The notes: generated by a model from the sequence alone, not told the origin. Numbered from the stretch's first letter, positions 1-8,748 are shown. The stretch is 64,000 bases of DNA from Rhodobacterales bacterium (GCA_002747035.1 PDRZ01000015.1:1-64000); one strand, 5' to 3'. Made by a program: numbers and translations.

Positions 1-92
1 TAGCAACCCGTTACGACAAGAGAGCCGATATCTTCCTGTCGGCAGTCTTCCTGGCCGCTGCCATCGTCTGGTGGACCAATTGAGTCCCGACC
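1..92 (+). mobile_element. Right end of an IS5-type insertion sequence (truncated by window edge)
   Basis: The first bases encode a transposase C-terminus, followed at once by GTCCCGACCCTAG, which resembles the terminal inverted repeat of IS5/IS427-group elements. Many of these target CTAG. Here CTAG lies at 93-96, exactly over the stop codon of the next (minus-strand) gene. The left end, and hence the matching terminal repeat and target duplication, are outside the window, so the family and the exact right boundary are inferred. Confidence 0.6.
3..83 (+). CDS. IS5-family transposase, C-terminal 26 residues only
   Basis: Reading in frame from base 3 gives ATRYDKRADIFLSAVFLAAA followed by IVWWTN and a TGA stop at 81-83. 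The sequence ...TRYDKxAxxFLxAVxLAAAxxWxN-stop is the usual C-terminal tail of DDE transposases of the IS5 family, where the basic RYDK stretch follows the catalytic core. Only the end of the gene is present because the window begins inside it, so it cannot be judged whether the transposase is intact. The call rests on pattern memory for this short tail. Confidence 0.6.
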   Translation, partial: ATRYDKRADIFLSAVFLAAAIVWWTN

Positions 93-1670
93 CTAGTCCG
101 CGAAAAGGTAATCCGTCCGGGCAATTTCGTGCGCCTTGTCATGGCCGATTGAAAGGAAATTGTCCAAGGCCCGGGCATTGGCCTCGACCTCTTCGACCTC
201 GCGCATTTTGTGGTGGTTGTCGAAGTTGGCTTCGCGGATCCGGTCGCTTTCGAACACCATGTCGCTACGAATGGTGGGGAGCAGCCGGTCCAGCGTTTCC
301 TGCGGGGTTTTCTCACCCGCCAGCCCGACACGCATGGCGTGGCCGATCAGGTAGTCGTCGGAAAACTGGCATTCGATTTCAAGAAGGCGGGTCACGGAGC
401 GGTCACCACAGAAATCGTTGAGCAGGTCAAGGTTGCCCGGATCCATGCAGACGATCAATCGGTCGGTGTCGTAATAGTCAAACAGCATCCGCATCAACGC
501 GCGGCGGTGGCGGTGGCGTTTGTCCATGGTGGACTGAATGCCGCCGAGATCGGGCAGAGAGCAGCTTGCTTCATTGAACAGGTACTCGATGCACGGGATG
601 TTGGTCATGTGCCGGATGCGATCCACCAGCCGCTTGGCCACGTGCCATTTCTTGCAGACGACAATCAACAGTTCGCGTTCCCGGCCCAACGTGCTTTCCG
701 TTTCCCAAAACCGCATCCCGAACCGCCGCCCGATTCGCCCGCGTTCGGTGAGAAATTTGAAAAGCGACCGCCCTTCGTTGGAGATTTTGAAATCCCAGCC
801 CCGTGTGGCGTAAAGCAGGCCAAGGCGGCGTTTCAATTCCCGCGCCTCGGGAGAAATCTTGCGCGCGAACAGAAAATCCTGGGACAACAACAGGTCATAG
901 TGATCGTTATAGAAGGTCACCGGCATTCCATAGTCGGTGAACATCAGAAAGGTCAGCGTCCGTGTGTGGATTTCGTTTTCCGGCACGAGATGGCGCACAA
1001 GCGTCTGGAAAAACGTTTCATCGGGAATCCAGGTGGTGCGGAAAAACCGCATCACGTCTTTGCGCTGGCGTGTGAAATCCAGGATCCATTCGATGGTCCG
1101 GCGGCGCAGGCACCACCATTGGCTGCCAATCTGAACCTGCAGGTCATGGGGGATTTCGCGGGTCAGCCCCAGTTTCTTTTGCAGGTTATAGGAGGTGTAG
1201 AACCGCCATTTCTGTGTGCGTTCGTTGAAGAAATGGCGATAGATTAACCGCTCTTCCTTCATTCCCGTCTTGATCCAGTCGCTTTCGAAATAGTCGAAGC
1301 TTTCGATGTAATCAGCGTCGTCACGATCTAGGAAATCATGGGCATATTCGGCGGATTTGATCGCCATGCAATCACCCGATAACATATAGAAATGGGTGGC
1401 GCGGGGAAACGCCTCGACCGCGCTTTCCACGGCGTAAAGTGTTGCCTGAACCAAGCTCCATTCGCCCCAGCCGCATTTGATCCGTTTCTTGGCGAAGGTC
1501 ACGTTTGGATTGCCGTCAAGCGCGGTGCGGATCATGTCGTAATGTTCCGGTTTGGCACGCGCATCAAAGTGGATCGACATATAGTCGCCCACGGCCGTCA
1601 ACCGCTCGGCCTGTTTGATGATCGCCTCTGGATCCTTGTGACACAGCAATATGAAGGCAATTTTTGCCAT
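93..1670 (-). CDS. Beta-1,6-N-acetylglucosaminyltransferase-like glycosyltransferase (GT14/core-2 branching type)
   Basis: A 525-residue protein predicted to transfer a sugar, by family N-acetylglucosamine, to a surface glycan. The N-terminal half carries the core-2/I-branching pattern: an opening beta strand AFILLCHKDP (5-14), HFYMLSGDC (93-101), GSQWW (182-186) and PDETFFQTL (216-224), where the acidic pair is the usual catalytic region. The C-terminal 230 residues resemble an extra domain (DUF5928) found with this family in Rhodobacterales; its role is unknown to me. There is no signal peptide or membrane segment, so it probably acts in the cytoplasm. The gene is divergent from a sulfotransferase, which suggests joint modification of one polymer. 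The stop codon TAG (93-95) sits inside the CTAG where an insertion sequence ends, so the last codons may or may not be native. Confidence 0.75.
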   Translation of the reverse strand: MAKIAFILLCHKDPEAIIKQAERLTAVGDYMSIHFDARAKPEHYDMIRTALDGNPNVTFAKKRIKCGWGEWSLVQATLYAVESAVEAFPRATHFYMLSGDCMAIKSAEYAHDFLDRDDADYIESFDYFESDWIKTGMKEERLIYRHFFNERTQKWRFYTSYNLQKKLGLTREIPHDLQVQIGSQWWCLRRRTIEWILDFTRQRKDVMRFFRTTWIPDETFFQTLVRHLVPENEIHTRTLTFLMFTDYGMPVTFYNDHYDLLLSQDFLFARKISPEARELKRRLGLLYATRGWDFKISNEGRSLFKFLTERGRIGRRFGMRFWETESTLGRERELLIVVCKKWHVAKRLVDRIRHMTNIPCIEYLFNEASCSLPDLGGIQSTMDKRHRHRRALMRMLFDYYDTDRLIVCMDPGNLDLLNDFCGDRSVTRLLEIECQFSDDYLIGHAMRVGLAGEKTPQETLDRLLPTIRSDMVFESDRIREANFDNHHKMREVEEVEANARALDNFLSIGHDKAHEIARTDYLFAD

Positions 1671-1816
1671 ATTTGAAACGTTCGGCCCCTATTTACCCGT
1701 ATTGTTTACCTTGATAGATGTGAACGGGCGTTGAATAAACCGAATTTATTTGCTTTTTTGTGGCTAATCGGTGCGGGCAGCTAACGATCTGCACGAAATA
1801 ACGGAGACGAAGCAGT
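1671..1816. promoter_or_regulatory. AT-rich divergent promoter region between glycosyltransferase and sulfotransferase
   Basis: This 146-bp gap separates two divergent start codons and is markedly richer in A and T than its surroundings, with runs such as AATTTATTTGCTTTTTTG near 1743. It must hold promoters for both genes. I cannot place -35/-10 boxes with confidence. A GGAG ribosome-binding site lies at 1803-1806 before the sulfotransferase ATG. Confidence 0.35.
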
Positions 1817-2635
1817 ATGGGCTTTCCCGGAACATGGATGACCGAAAGCGAAAGCGTGGTTTATCGCGTGGTGCCAAAATGTGCGTGTTCGACCATTGGT
1901 CAGATCATGTACTATTCAGACCACGGCGAATTTTTTGACGGCGATATTCACGACGCCGAAGACGGGCTTCACAAATGGGCGCGGGATGAAAGCCAGCCTT
2001 TGATCAACGCCAATGTAAAGACACACAGTTCTTACGCCTTCACCTGTGTACGCAATCCGTATACCCGCATCCTGTCGTCGTTTTTCGACAAGATTTGCGG
2101 GATTCAGCGGAATGGCAACCGGTATCGCGGCAATCTCGTGCCGCTGCTGATCCAGAAATACGGGATCGAAGTGGGTGGCGATGATGGCAAACAGGAGTTT
2201 GACCAGATCAAGAGCTTCCGCCGGTTTCTTCTGTTTGTGCGTGACACCATTCGGTTCCGCCGCCCCATGGACCCGGATATCCACTGGTCGGCCATGTCGG
2301 GCCATGTCAGCACCTTCATCGTGAACGGTGGGCGCTATGACAAGATTTTCTGGACCGAACGGTTCAACGACGGAATGCAGGAGGTTCTGGACAATATCGA
2401 AGTGCCCCATGCCGTCGATCTGTCCAGCATTCCGCGGTTCAATGAAAGCGAAGGCCACGGCCCCAAACGCGCCCATCCGGTCGAGGATTATTTCGACGAC
2501 CTGTCCATGCATCTGGTTTATGAAATCTTCAAACGGGATTTCAACCTGTTCAAATATGATTTCGAAGACCCGTCCAACAAGATGCCGGTCGGGGAAATTG
2601 ATCTGGATGAAATCCACGCCAAGCTTGGAGAATAA
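1817..2635 (+). CDS. Sulfotransferase family protein (carbohydrate-type, family 2-like)
   Basis: A 272-residue predicted PAPS-dependent sulfotransferase that would move sulfate from 3'-phosphoadenosine-5'-phosphosulfate to a carbohydrate or other hydroxyl acceptor. The 5'-phosphosulfate loop is VVPKCACST (18-26) and the 3'-phosphate site is CVRNPYTRILSSFFDKI (77-93); both match the family pattern PKxAxT and RxPxxRxxSxYxxK. A GGAG ribosome-binding site at 1803-1806 supports the ATG at 1817. No signal peptide or membrane anchor is seen. Its divergent partner is a GT14-like glycosyltransferase, so a sulfated surface glycan is a reasonable inference, but the acceptor is unknown. It is followed by a perfect 16-bp inverted repeat that could act as a terminator. 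Confidence 0.75.
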   Translation: MGFPGTWMTESESVVYRVVPKCACSTIGQIMYYSDHGEFFDGDIHDAEDGLHKWARDESQPLINANVKTHSSYAFTCVRNPYTRILSSFFDKICGIQRNGNRYRGNLVPLLIQKYGIEVGGDDGKQEFDQIKSFRRFLLFVRDTIRFRRPMDPDIHWSAMSGHVSTFIVNGGRYDKIFWTERFNDGMQEVLDNIEVPHAVDLSSIPRFNESEGHGPKRAHPVEDYFDDLSMHLVYEIFKRDFNLFKYDFEDPSNKMPVGEIDLDEIHAKLGE

Positions 2636-2636
2636 A

Positions 2637-2679
2637 GCGTTTCCAGTTCTTGTTGGATCACAGCAAGAACTGGAAACGC
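2637..2679. repeat. Perfect 16-bp inverted repeat after the sulfotransferase
   Basis: GCGTTTCCAGTTCTTG at 2637-2652 is exactly complementary to CAAGAACTGGAAACGC at 2664-2679 with an 11-base loop. It begins two bases after the TAA stop. There is no following T-run, so it may stabilise mRNA ends or terminate weakly. The arms begin with the same GCGTTTCCA found in the hairpin repeat at 2704. Confidence 0.7.
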
Positions 2680-2703
2680 CCACATCCCTACTGTGTTGCG
2701 GCC

Positions 2704-2750
2704 GCGTTTCCACATTGCGCTGAGACAACGTAATGTGGAAACGCTTTAGG
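2704..2750. repeat. Dispersed hairpin repeat, GCGTTTCCACAT type, copy 1
   Basis: The arms GCGTTTCCACATT (2704-2716) and AATGTGGAAACGC (2732-2744) pair perfectly, followed by TTTAG. Over about 46 bases it matches the element at 59393-59439, with the same arms and the internal CGCTG and CAACG blocks. Two intergenic copies 57 kb apart point to a dispersed palindromic repeat family rather than a chance terminator. Confidence 0.65.
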
Positions 2751-2876
2751 GTGGGGGCGTTACAGCCCCGGCCCGGGCCGGGTCCTAGATCGCCTTTCCC
2801 TTTTTGATATGATCGGTTTCAGGTCCGTGTTTGACGCTTGGTGGCCTCCGCTTGCCCGGCGTCATGGCCGGTCAGA

Positions 2877-3344
2877 TCAAAGTGTTTTGCGGTAAATCAG
2901 CGAGGTAGGGTGATCAAACCCCTTGTGGGTGGCTTCCCCCACATATTCAAATCCCATGGCGTGGAACGTGGCGTGGTTGTCGACAAGCTCGACCCGGGTA
3001 TTCAACGTGATCGAAGACAGGTTCAACGCCTGCGCCCGATTTTCCGCAAGGGTCAGCAGTTCGCGCGCCAGCCCTTCTTGTCGGTGGGTGGGTGAGGTGG
3101 CCAGTTTGTCCAGATAGAGTGTGGAGTCGGTCGGAGTCAGGGTGACGCTGGCGATGGGGCGGTCGGCTTCCTCGATCACCCATATTTCGCTGGCTTCGCT
3201 GGTGTTGCGCAGATCCTCGACCGACATGTTGGCCATGGAAGAGGGTGGGTCGATCCGTCCTTCCATATAGGCAAACGCGCGGCGCAGCATGGTGTGCAGG
3301 GCCGCAAAGTTGTCCCGGGATGTCATCTGGCGCGATTTCGACAT
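2877..3344 (-). CDS. GNAT-family N-acetyltransferase
   Basis: About 155 residues with the GNAT fold pattern: an N-terminal AFAYMEGRIDPPSS segment, strand IASVTLTPT, the acetyl-CoA loop region LDKLATSPTHRQEGLARELL (Q/R-x-x-G-x-A), and a C-terminal FHAMGFEYVGEATHKGF. The substrate is unknown. It lies 63 bases downstream of cobN on the same strand, so it is probably the last gene of the riboswitch-controlled cobW operon. The start is uncertain: the ATG at 3344 begins a typical GNAT N-terminus, while the ATG at 3380 would add 12 unlike residues; no good ribosome-binding site decides it. Confidence 0.75.
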   Translation of the reverse strand: MSKSRQMTSRDNFAALHTMLRRAFAYMEGRIDPPSSMANMSVEDLRNTSEASEIWVIEEADRPIASVTLTPTDSTLYLDKLATSPTHRQEGLARELLTLAENRAQALNLSSITLNTRVELVDNHATFHAMGFEYVGEATHKGFDHPTSLIYRKTL

Positions 3345-3407
3345 ATTCACAGGATGACGCAGTTTGCGCAAACATGGCAAGCCCGGTTTTGGTTCCGTGC
3401 CACATTT

Positions 3408-6400
3408 TCAGCGGGCACCAGGAGATTCGGTAATAGCTCCGATCCGCGCGCGTGCCGAGTTTGAGCGGGGGGTCCACAAACTGCGGTCGATAGCTTCCTG
3501 CAACCTCTCGGCAATCTCGCGCAGGGCAGCGGGGTTGTGCTCTTCTATGAAGTCCCGCGTGGCCTCGTCTTCCAGGAACGCGCTTTCCACCATGTCGAAA
3601 TGGTGCCCCTTGACCACCCCGGTGGTCGCGGCAAAGGCAAAGAGGTAATCCACCGTTGCGGCAATTTCAAATGCCCCTTTATAGCCATGGCGTCTGACGC
3701 CTTCGATCCATTTCGGGTTAACCACGCGAGAGCGCACAACCCGGGCGATTTCATCGTCCAGCGTGCGGATCAGCGGGCGTTCGGGGCGGGAATGGTCGTT
3801 GTGATAGATCACCCGGTCGCGGCCCTGAAGCGTGTTGACGGCCGCCGCCGCGCCGCCTTCGAACTGGTAATAATCGTCGCTGTCCAAGATGTCGTGTTCG
3901 CGGTTATCCTGGTTTTGCACAATGGCTTCGGTCTGGGTCAGGCGGGTTTCAAACGCCTTGCGATCCTTGCGACCGTCGCCTTCGGCACCATAGGCATAGG
4001 ACCCCCATTCAAGATAGGCCTCGGCCAGATCGGATTTGTCAGCCCAGAGCCGTTCGTCGATCATCGCCTGAAGTCCCGCGCCATAGGCCCCGGGTTTGGA
4101 GCCGTAGACGCGGGTTTTGTTGCCCTCGTTGCGGGCGCGTGCGGCGGCGGGGTTCAGGTCTTCGGGTTCGTCCAGCGCCATGACGGCGCGCGCGGCGCTG
4201 TCCACCAATGCGATCAGTTGGGGAAAGGCGTCGCGGAAAAAGCCCGATATGCGCAGGGTGACATCAACGCGGGGGCGACCAAGAACCGATTGAGGAAGGA
4301 TTTCAAATCCGGTGACGCGGCGGTTTGCGCTGTCCCATCTCGGTTTGACCCCCATGAGGGCCAGTGCCTGAGCGATGTCATCACCACCGGTGCGCATATT
4401 GGCCGTGCCCCACGCGGTGAGCAGCATGGTGCGGGGCCAGTCGCCATGGGTTTGCAGGTGTTTTTCGATCAACAGGTTGGCTGACTTCCAGCCCAGTGCC
4501 CAGGCGGTCGGCGTAGGCACCGCGCGGCTGTCGACGCTAAAGAAATTCCGCCCGGTGGGAAGGGTGTCCAGACGTCCCCGCGTGGGCGCGCCGGATGGTG
4601 CCGGGGCGACGAAGTGCCCTGAAAGGGCGGTGAGGAGCCCCGCCCCTTCGTCCGGCCCGCAAGCGCGGACCATCGGTCGGATGACAGTTTCAATCTCTTG
4701 CAGAACCGCCCGGCTCGCCGCGCCTTGCGGCGGCGTCTCGCTGTCAAGAAGGGCAATTGCCAGTGTTTCCAGCCGTTCCAGCGTATCCCCGTGGCTGCGC
4801 CATGTCCCGGTGAAATTGGCCAGTACCTCGGGCCGTGGTCCTTCCCACGGTGCGGCCATGTCGCAATCCAGCGGGTCGAATCCTAGGCCAAGGTCATTGG
4901 CCAGCGCCCGGATCAAAGAGGCGTCGCCGCCATTGCCGTCTCCGCGTGGGACGCGGGTCAGGGCGATCAACAGATCCCGCTCCTGTTCTCCGTCGGGCGA
5001 TTGCCCAAAGATATGCAGGCCATCGCGGATCTGGGCTTCTTTCAACTCGCAAAGATAGGCATCGAGCTTGGCCAGGTCGCTGTCTTCGTCTGTGCCGTCC
5101 ATGCCCACATCGGTGTCCAGCCCGGTGACAGAAGACAGTGACAGAATCTCGCGCCGCAAATGTTCGATCCGGCGCGGGTCAACCCCTGCCGCCTCGTAAT
5201 ACTCGTCCACCAGCGCCTCGAGATCGCGCATGGGGCCATAGCTTTCCGCGCGGGTCAAAGGGGGTGTCAGGTGGTCGATGATCACCGCTTGCGCACGGCG
5301 TTTTGCCTGCGTGCCTTCGCCCGGGTCATTGACGATGAATGGATAAACATGGGGCAGCGGGCCGAGCACGGCTTCGGGCCAGCAGGCCCCCGAAAGCGCC
5401 AGCGCCTTGCCTGGAAGCCATTCCAGGTTGCCATGTTTGCCCATGTGGATCAGGGCATGGGCCCCATGAATGTGACGCAGCCAGATGTAAAAGGCGAGGT
5501 AATTGTGGGGCGGTACCAGGTCGGGCGAGTGATAGGTGTCGGTCGGGTCAATATTGTACCCGCGTGCGGGTTGCAGTCCCACCACCACGTTCCCGAAGGT
5601 CAGGATCGACAGTTTGAAACCTGTGCCGGGTTCAAAGAACGGATCACTTTCCGGCGCTCCCCAGCGATCGGTCATCGCTTCTTTCTGCGCCCAGGGCAGG
5701 GCGTCGAAGTGCCGACGATAGGTGGCAAGGTCCAGAACCTCGCCGCCGGTACGTTCAGCGCGATCGGTAAGCCAGTTGGTTGGCCCGGCCATCACGGCTT
5801 TCATCAGCGCATCGCTGTCGCGCGGCGCGTCGTCAACCGCATATCCCTGTGCGGCCAAAAGAGACAGGGCATGGACCGTGGCAGCAGGCGTGTCGAGTCC
5901 AACGCCATTGGCCAACCGGCCATCTTTGTTGGGATAGTTGGCGAGGATCAGCCCAAGTTTGCGCCCGGCTTCCTCTGTGGCGCGCAACCGCGCCCAGTTT
6001 GCGGCCAGTTGCGCCACGAACTCAATCCGGTCCCCCTGCGCGCGGTAGGTGGCGATGGGGCATTCTGTTGCCTCGTCAAAAAACGCCTCGCCCTTGAAGC
6101 TGACAGCGCGGGAAAGAACGCGCCCGTCCACCTCGGGCAAGGCCACGTTCATCGCGATGTCCCGTGCGGAAAGACCGGTTGATCCCTGCGTCCACGCCTC
6201 TTCGGTCGAGGATGCGAACACTACCTGGAAAACCGGCGCGTGTCGGGCGGCCTGCATTTCAAGGGGGTTCGATGCCCCCTTGGAATGCTCTCCCTGATGG
6301 GGTGATCCGACGGCAAAGGAGGTGCAGTTCAGGATGACCGAGGGCGGCGCGGCGGTGAACAGGGTTTCAAGGGTCGCAACCGAAACCGGATCTTTAAGAG

Positions 6401-7115
6401 AGGCCACGAAAACCGGCAGCGGGTTCAGCCCCTGACGCAGCAGCGACTTCACCAGCCGGTTGACCGGGTTCAACCCTGCCCCCTGAACCAGTGCCCGATA
6501 GAAGATCAAAGGCACAATCGGGGTACCTTCGTGCCATGCCGATTGCGCCGCAGCCAAATCCGCGACGCCTTCGCCAGGCCAATAGACACCAGCGCGCAGA
6601 AGAGGCGCAGCGGGTTCAGGTTTTTCGCCGCCGTTCAGCATGGCCCCTGCATAGGTCAGGAAACGTGTGGCATTACCCGGCCCGCCCTCGACCAGATAGG
6701 CCCAGAGCGCGTCGTAGTCTTCGTCCGATACCGTGGACAGCCCCCGCAGATCCGCATCGGGTTTGTCATCACCGGGCAACAGTGCCAACGGCACATCCGC
6801 ATCGTGACAGCGCGCGGCATATTGTTCGACCCCGTATTTCCAATAACCGGTTCCGCCCAGCACCCTTGCGACCACCAGTTTCGACCGTGTCGCGCATTGA
6901 TCCAGATGCAGGTCGACCGACATCGGGTGTTGCAGGTGGGTGAGGTTGGCCAGTCTGAGCGTCGGCGGGGTGTTCATTTCGCCCCGCGCCTCGGACAAAG
7001 CGGCCAGTTCCGTATCTGCGGCAGAGATAAAGATGATATCGGCGGGGGTTTGGCCCAGATCGACGGGCTCTTTGCCGTCGTCGATGCTTCCGGGAGTGGC
7101 GGCGAGGAGGTGCAT
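3408..7115 (-). CDS. cobN: Cobaltochelatase large subunit CobN
   Basis: A 1235-residue homologue of the CobN/BchH family, the large porphyrin- or corrin-binding subunit of ATP-dependent chelatases. CobN with CobS and CobT inserts cobalt into hydrogenobyrinic acid a,c-diamide in the aerobic cobalamin pathway. Recognisable segments include HGAHALIHMGKHGNLEWLPG, PHVYPFIVNDPGEGTQAKRR and LLTAWGTANMRTGGDDIAQAL, all typical of the CobN core, and the length is normal for CobN in this order. BchH is unlikely because of the cobW and B12-riboswitch context. It sits 81 bases after the upstream GNAT gene in the operon cobW > GNAT > cobN > GNAT. CobS and CobT are not in the window, which is common because they usually lie elsewhere. 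Confidence 0.95.
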   Translation of the reverse strand: MHLLAATPGSIDDGKEPVDLGQTPADIIFISAADTELAALSEARGEMNTPPTLRLANLTHLQHPMSVDLHLDQCATRSKLVVARVLGGTGYWKYGVEQYAARCHDADVPLALLPGDDKPDADLRGLSTVSDEDYDALWAYLVEGGPGNATRFLTYAGAMLNGGEKPEPAAPLLRAGVYWPGEGVADLAAAQSAWHEGTPIVPLIFYRALVQGAGLNPVNRLVKSLLRQGLNPLPVFVASLKDPVSVATLETLFTAAPPSVILNCTSFAVGSPHQGEHSKGASNPLEMQAARHAPVFQVVFASSTEEAWTQGSTGLSARDIAMNVALPEVDGRVLSRAVSFKGEAFFDEATECPIATYRAQGDRIEFVAQLAANWARLRATEEAGRKLGLILANYPNKDGRLANGVGLDTPAATVHALSLLAAQGYAVDDAPRDSDALMKAVMAGPTNWLTDRAERTGGEVLDLATYRRHFDALPWAQKEAMTDRWGAPESDPFFEPGTGFKLSILTFGNVVVGLQPARGYNIDPTDTYHSPDLVPPHNYLAFYIWLRHIHGAHALIHMGKHGNLEWLPGKALALSGACWPEAVLGPLPHVYPFIVNDPGEGTQAKRRAQAVIIDHLTPPLTRAESYGPMRDLEALVDEYYEAAGVDPRRIEHLRREILSLSSVTGLDTDVGMDGTDEDSDLAKLDAYLCELKEAQIRDGLHIFGQSPDGEQERDLLIALTRVPRGDGNGGDASLIRALANDLGLGFDPLDCDMAAPWEGPRPEVLANFTGTWRSHGDTLERLETLAIALLDSETPPQGAASRAVLQEIETVIRPMVRACGPDEGAGLLTALSGHFVAPAPSGAPTRGRLDTLPTGRNFFSVDSRAVPTPTAWALGWKSANLLIEKHLQTHGDWPRTMLLTAWGTANMRTGGDDIAQALALMGVKPRWDSANRRVTGFEILPQSVLGRPRVDVTLRISGFFRDAFPQLIALVDSAARAVMALDEPEDLNPAAARARNEGNKTRVYGSKPGAYGAGLQAMIDERLWADKSDLAEAYLEWGSYAYGAEGDGRKDRKAFETRLTQTEAIVQNQDNREHDILDSDDYYQFEGGAAAAVNTLQGRDRVIYHNDHSRPERPLIRTLDDEIARVVRSRVVNPKWIEGVRRHGYKGAFEIAATVDYLFAFAATTGVVKGHHFDMVESAFLEDEATRDFIEEHNPAALREIAERLQEAIDRSLWTPRSNSARARIGAITESPGAR

Positions 7116-7196
7116 GGGGGCGAGCCTTGAGATGGGCGGAGAGGTTGAGAGTCTCCAGCGAGGGTATCTGGGGAAAGACGAAACGGTTGGCCCGTT

Positions 7197-7649
7197 TTAC
7201 GTCGGCGATTTTTCCATGAAAAGACTGTAGGGGGCGTTGGGGGCGTCGCCAGAGGGCGCACACCGTGCAAAGCCGTGACGTTCATAAAGCCTGTGCGCGG
7301 CGTCGAGCCCGAATCCGGTTGCAAGCCGGAGATAGGGCAGGTTCAACGCCCGCACCTGATCTTCGTTCTGGCGCAGCAGCGCGGCGGCGATCCCTTTGCC
7401 ACGGGCTTCGGGGGCGGTGAGCATGGACTTCACCTCTCCGTAATCTTCGTTGACAGCCAAGGCACCGGCCCCGAGGGTTTCCGCCCCTTCACGCGCGATG
7501 AAGAAATGTATGTCGGGCGTGCAGGGCGCATCGCCCGACAGGACGTGGTTCGAACCCGCCGGGAACAGCGCTTGAATCAGGGTCTGTGAGGCTTGCAAAA
7601 GCGCAGGCACCTGTGACTCCTTTGGGTTCCCGGGTTCAACGCTGATCAT
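7197..7649 (-). CDS. GNAT-family N-acetyltransferase inside the cobW-cobN operon
   Basis: A 150-residue GNAT protein. The acetyl-CoA-binding motif is seen in VKSMLTAPEARGKGIAAALL (Q/R-x-x-G-x-A form: ARGKGIA), and the C-terminal GNAT signature is AAHRLYERHGFARC. Its ATG overlaps the cobW stop by 4 bases (ATGA type, 7646-7649), so translation is probably coupled to cobW. Being under the cobalamin riboswitch suggests a role connected with corrinoid or cobalt metabolism, but no substrate can be read from the sequence. It could also be an unrelated passenger. Confidence 0.85.
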   Translation of the reverse strand: MISVEPGNPKESQVPALLQASQTLIQALFPAGSNHVLSGDAPCTPDIHFFIAREGAETLGAGALAVNEDYGEVKSMLTAPEARGKGIAAALLRQNEDQVRALNLPYLRLATGFGLDAAHRLYERHGFARCAPSGDAPNAPYSLFMEKSPT

Positions 7650-8698
7650 GCAGCGTTCAGCGCCTTTTCGATAGCGGCGCGGTCGAGCCCGGCCTGGCCG
7701 ATCACCACAAGGCGGGTTTCGCGGGGGGTATCACCGAAAGGTTGATCGAAATAGCTGTCCACGCGCGGACCAACCGCCTGATAGGTGAGCCGCATGGGTT
7801 TGCCCGCCACCGCCGCGAACCCTTTCAGCCGCAGGATGTCATGCGTGCGGATCACGTCGGCCATGTGGGTGGCAAATGCGGCCGGGTCGGAGATTTCGCC
7901 GCGTGTGACCACGAAGCTTTCGAATTCGTCATGGTCGTGATCGTGGTGATGGTCCTCATCGTTATCATGGTGATGGTGGTGAACCTCGTGGCGTGATTGC
8001 AAATCGGTTTCTGACCCGATCCCCTGACCCAGCAGCACATCCACCGGAAGCGCCCCCATCGTGGATTTGATCACCTGCACGCCATCGCGGCTTTCTGCAC
8101 GCAGTTGCATGGTCAGCGCCTCGGCCTCGTCCGCGCCCAGCAGGTCGGATTTGTTGACCACGATCATGTCGGCGCAGGCCACCTGATCCTCGAATAATTC
8201 CGACAGGGGTGTTTCGTGGTCAAGGTTTTCATCCATCGCCCGTTGCGCATCCACCGCCGCAACATTGTGGGCAAAACGCCCCTCGCTCACCGCCTTGCCA
8301 TCCACCACGGTGACAACGCCATCAACGGTGACCTTGGTGGAAATCTCGGGCCAGTTGAAGGCACGCACCAGAGGTTGCGGCAGGGCAAGACCCGAGGTTT
8401 CGATCACGATATGATCCGGGGCGTTGTCGCGTGCGAGCAGTTTTTCCATGGTCGGCACGAAATCTTCGGCCACGGTGCAACAGATACAGCCGTTGGACAG
8501 TTCCATGATGTCATCTTCGGAACAGGTTTCGTCGCCACAGCCTTTGAGGATGTCGCCATCTACACCCAGATCACCGAATTCGTTGATGATCAGAGCGATG
8601 CGACGCCCGTCGGCATTGTCCAGCATGTGGCGGATCAGAGTGGTTTTACCAGCCCCGAGAAAGCCGGTGACGATGGTCGCAGGGATCTTTGCAGGCAT
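7646..8698 (-). CDS. cobW: Cobalamin biosynthesis protein CobW, G3E-family GTPase metallochaperone
   Basis: A 350-residue G3E P-loop GTPase thought to deliver cobalt to the CobNST chelatase. The P-loop GFLGAGKT is at 12-19, the metal-binding CICC at 71-74 and the base-recognition NKSD later in the domain. Between the GTPase and C-terminal domains is a histidine/aspartate-rich stretch (HHHHH, then DHDHD), a probable metal-binding loop. The ATG at 8698 is preferred because GGAG lies 9 bases before it and the family starts just ahead of the P-loop; an ATG at 8713 would add five residues. It is the first gene after the cobalamin riboswitch and is coupled to the next gene by a 4-base overlap. Confidence 0.93.
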   Translation of the reverse strand: MPAKIPATIVTGFLGAGKTTLIRHMLDNADGRRIALIINEFGDLGVDGDILKGCGDETCSEDDIMELSNGCICCTVAEDFVPTMEKLLARDNAPDHIVIETSGLALPQPLVRAFNWPEISTKVTVDGVVTVVDGKAVSEGRFAHNVAAVDAQRAMDENLDHETPLSELFEDQVACADMIVVNKSDLLGADEAEALTMQLRAESRDGVQVIKSTMGALPVDVLLGQGIGSETDLQSRHEVHHHHHDNDEDHHHDHDHDEFESFVVTRGEISDPAAFATHMADVIRTHDILRLKGFAAVAGKPMRLTYQAVGPRVDSYFDQPFGDTPRETRLVVIGQAGLDRAAIEKALNAA

Positions 8699-8748
8699 AT
8701 GTTCAAACTCCATTCCCCGTCTTCCCCGACGGGTGGTTGCAGGGGCGC

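Noticed and set aside
210-1247. 345-codon plus-strand frame over the glycosyltransferase
   Set aside because: Antisense to a recognised gene, with no ribosome-binding site and no domain; high GC3 opens such frames.
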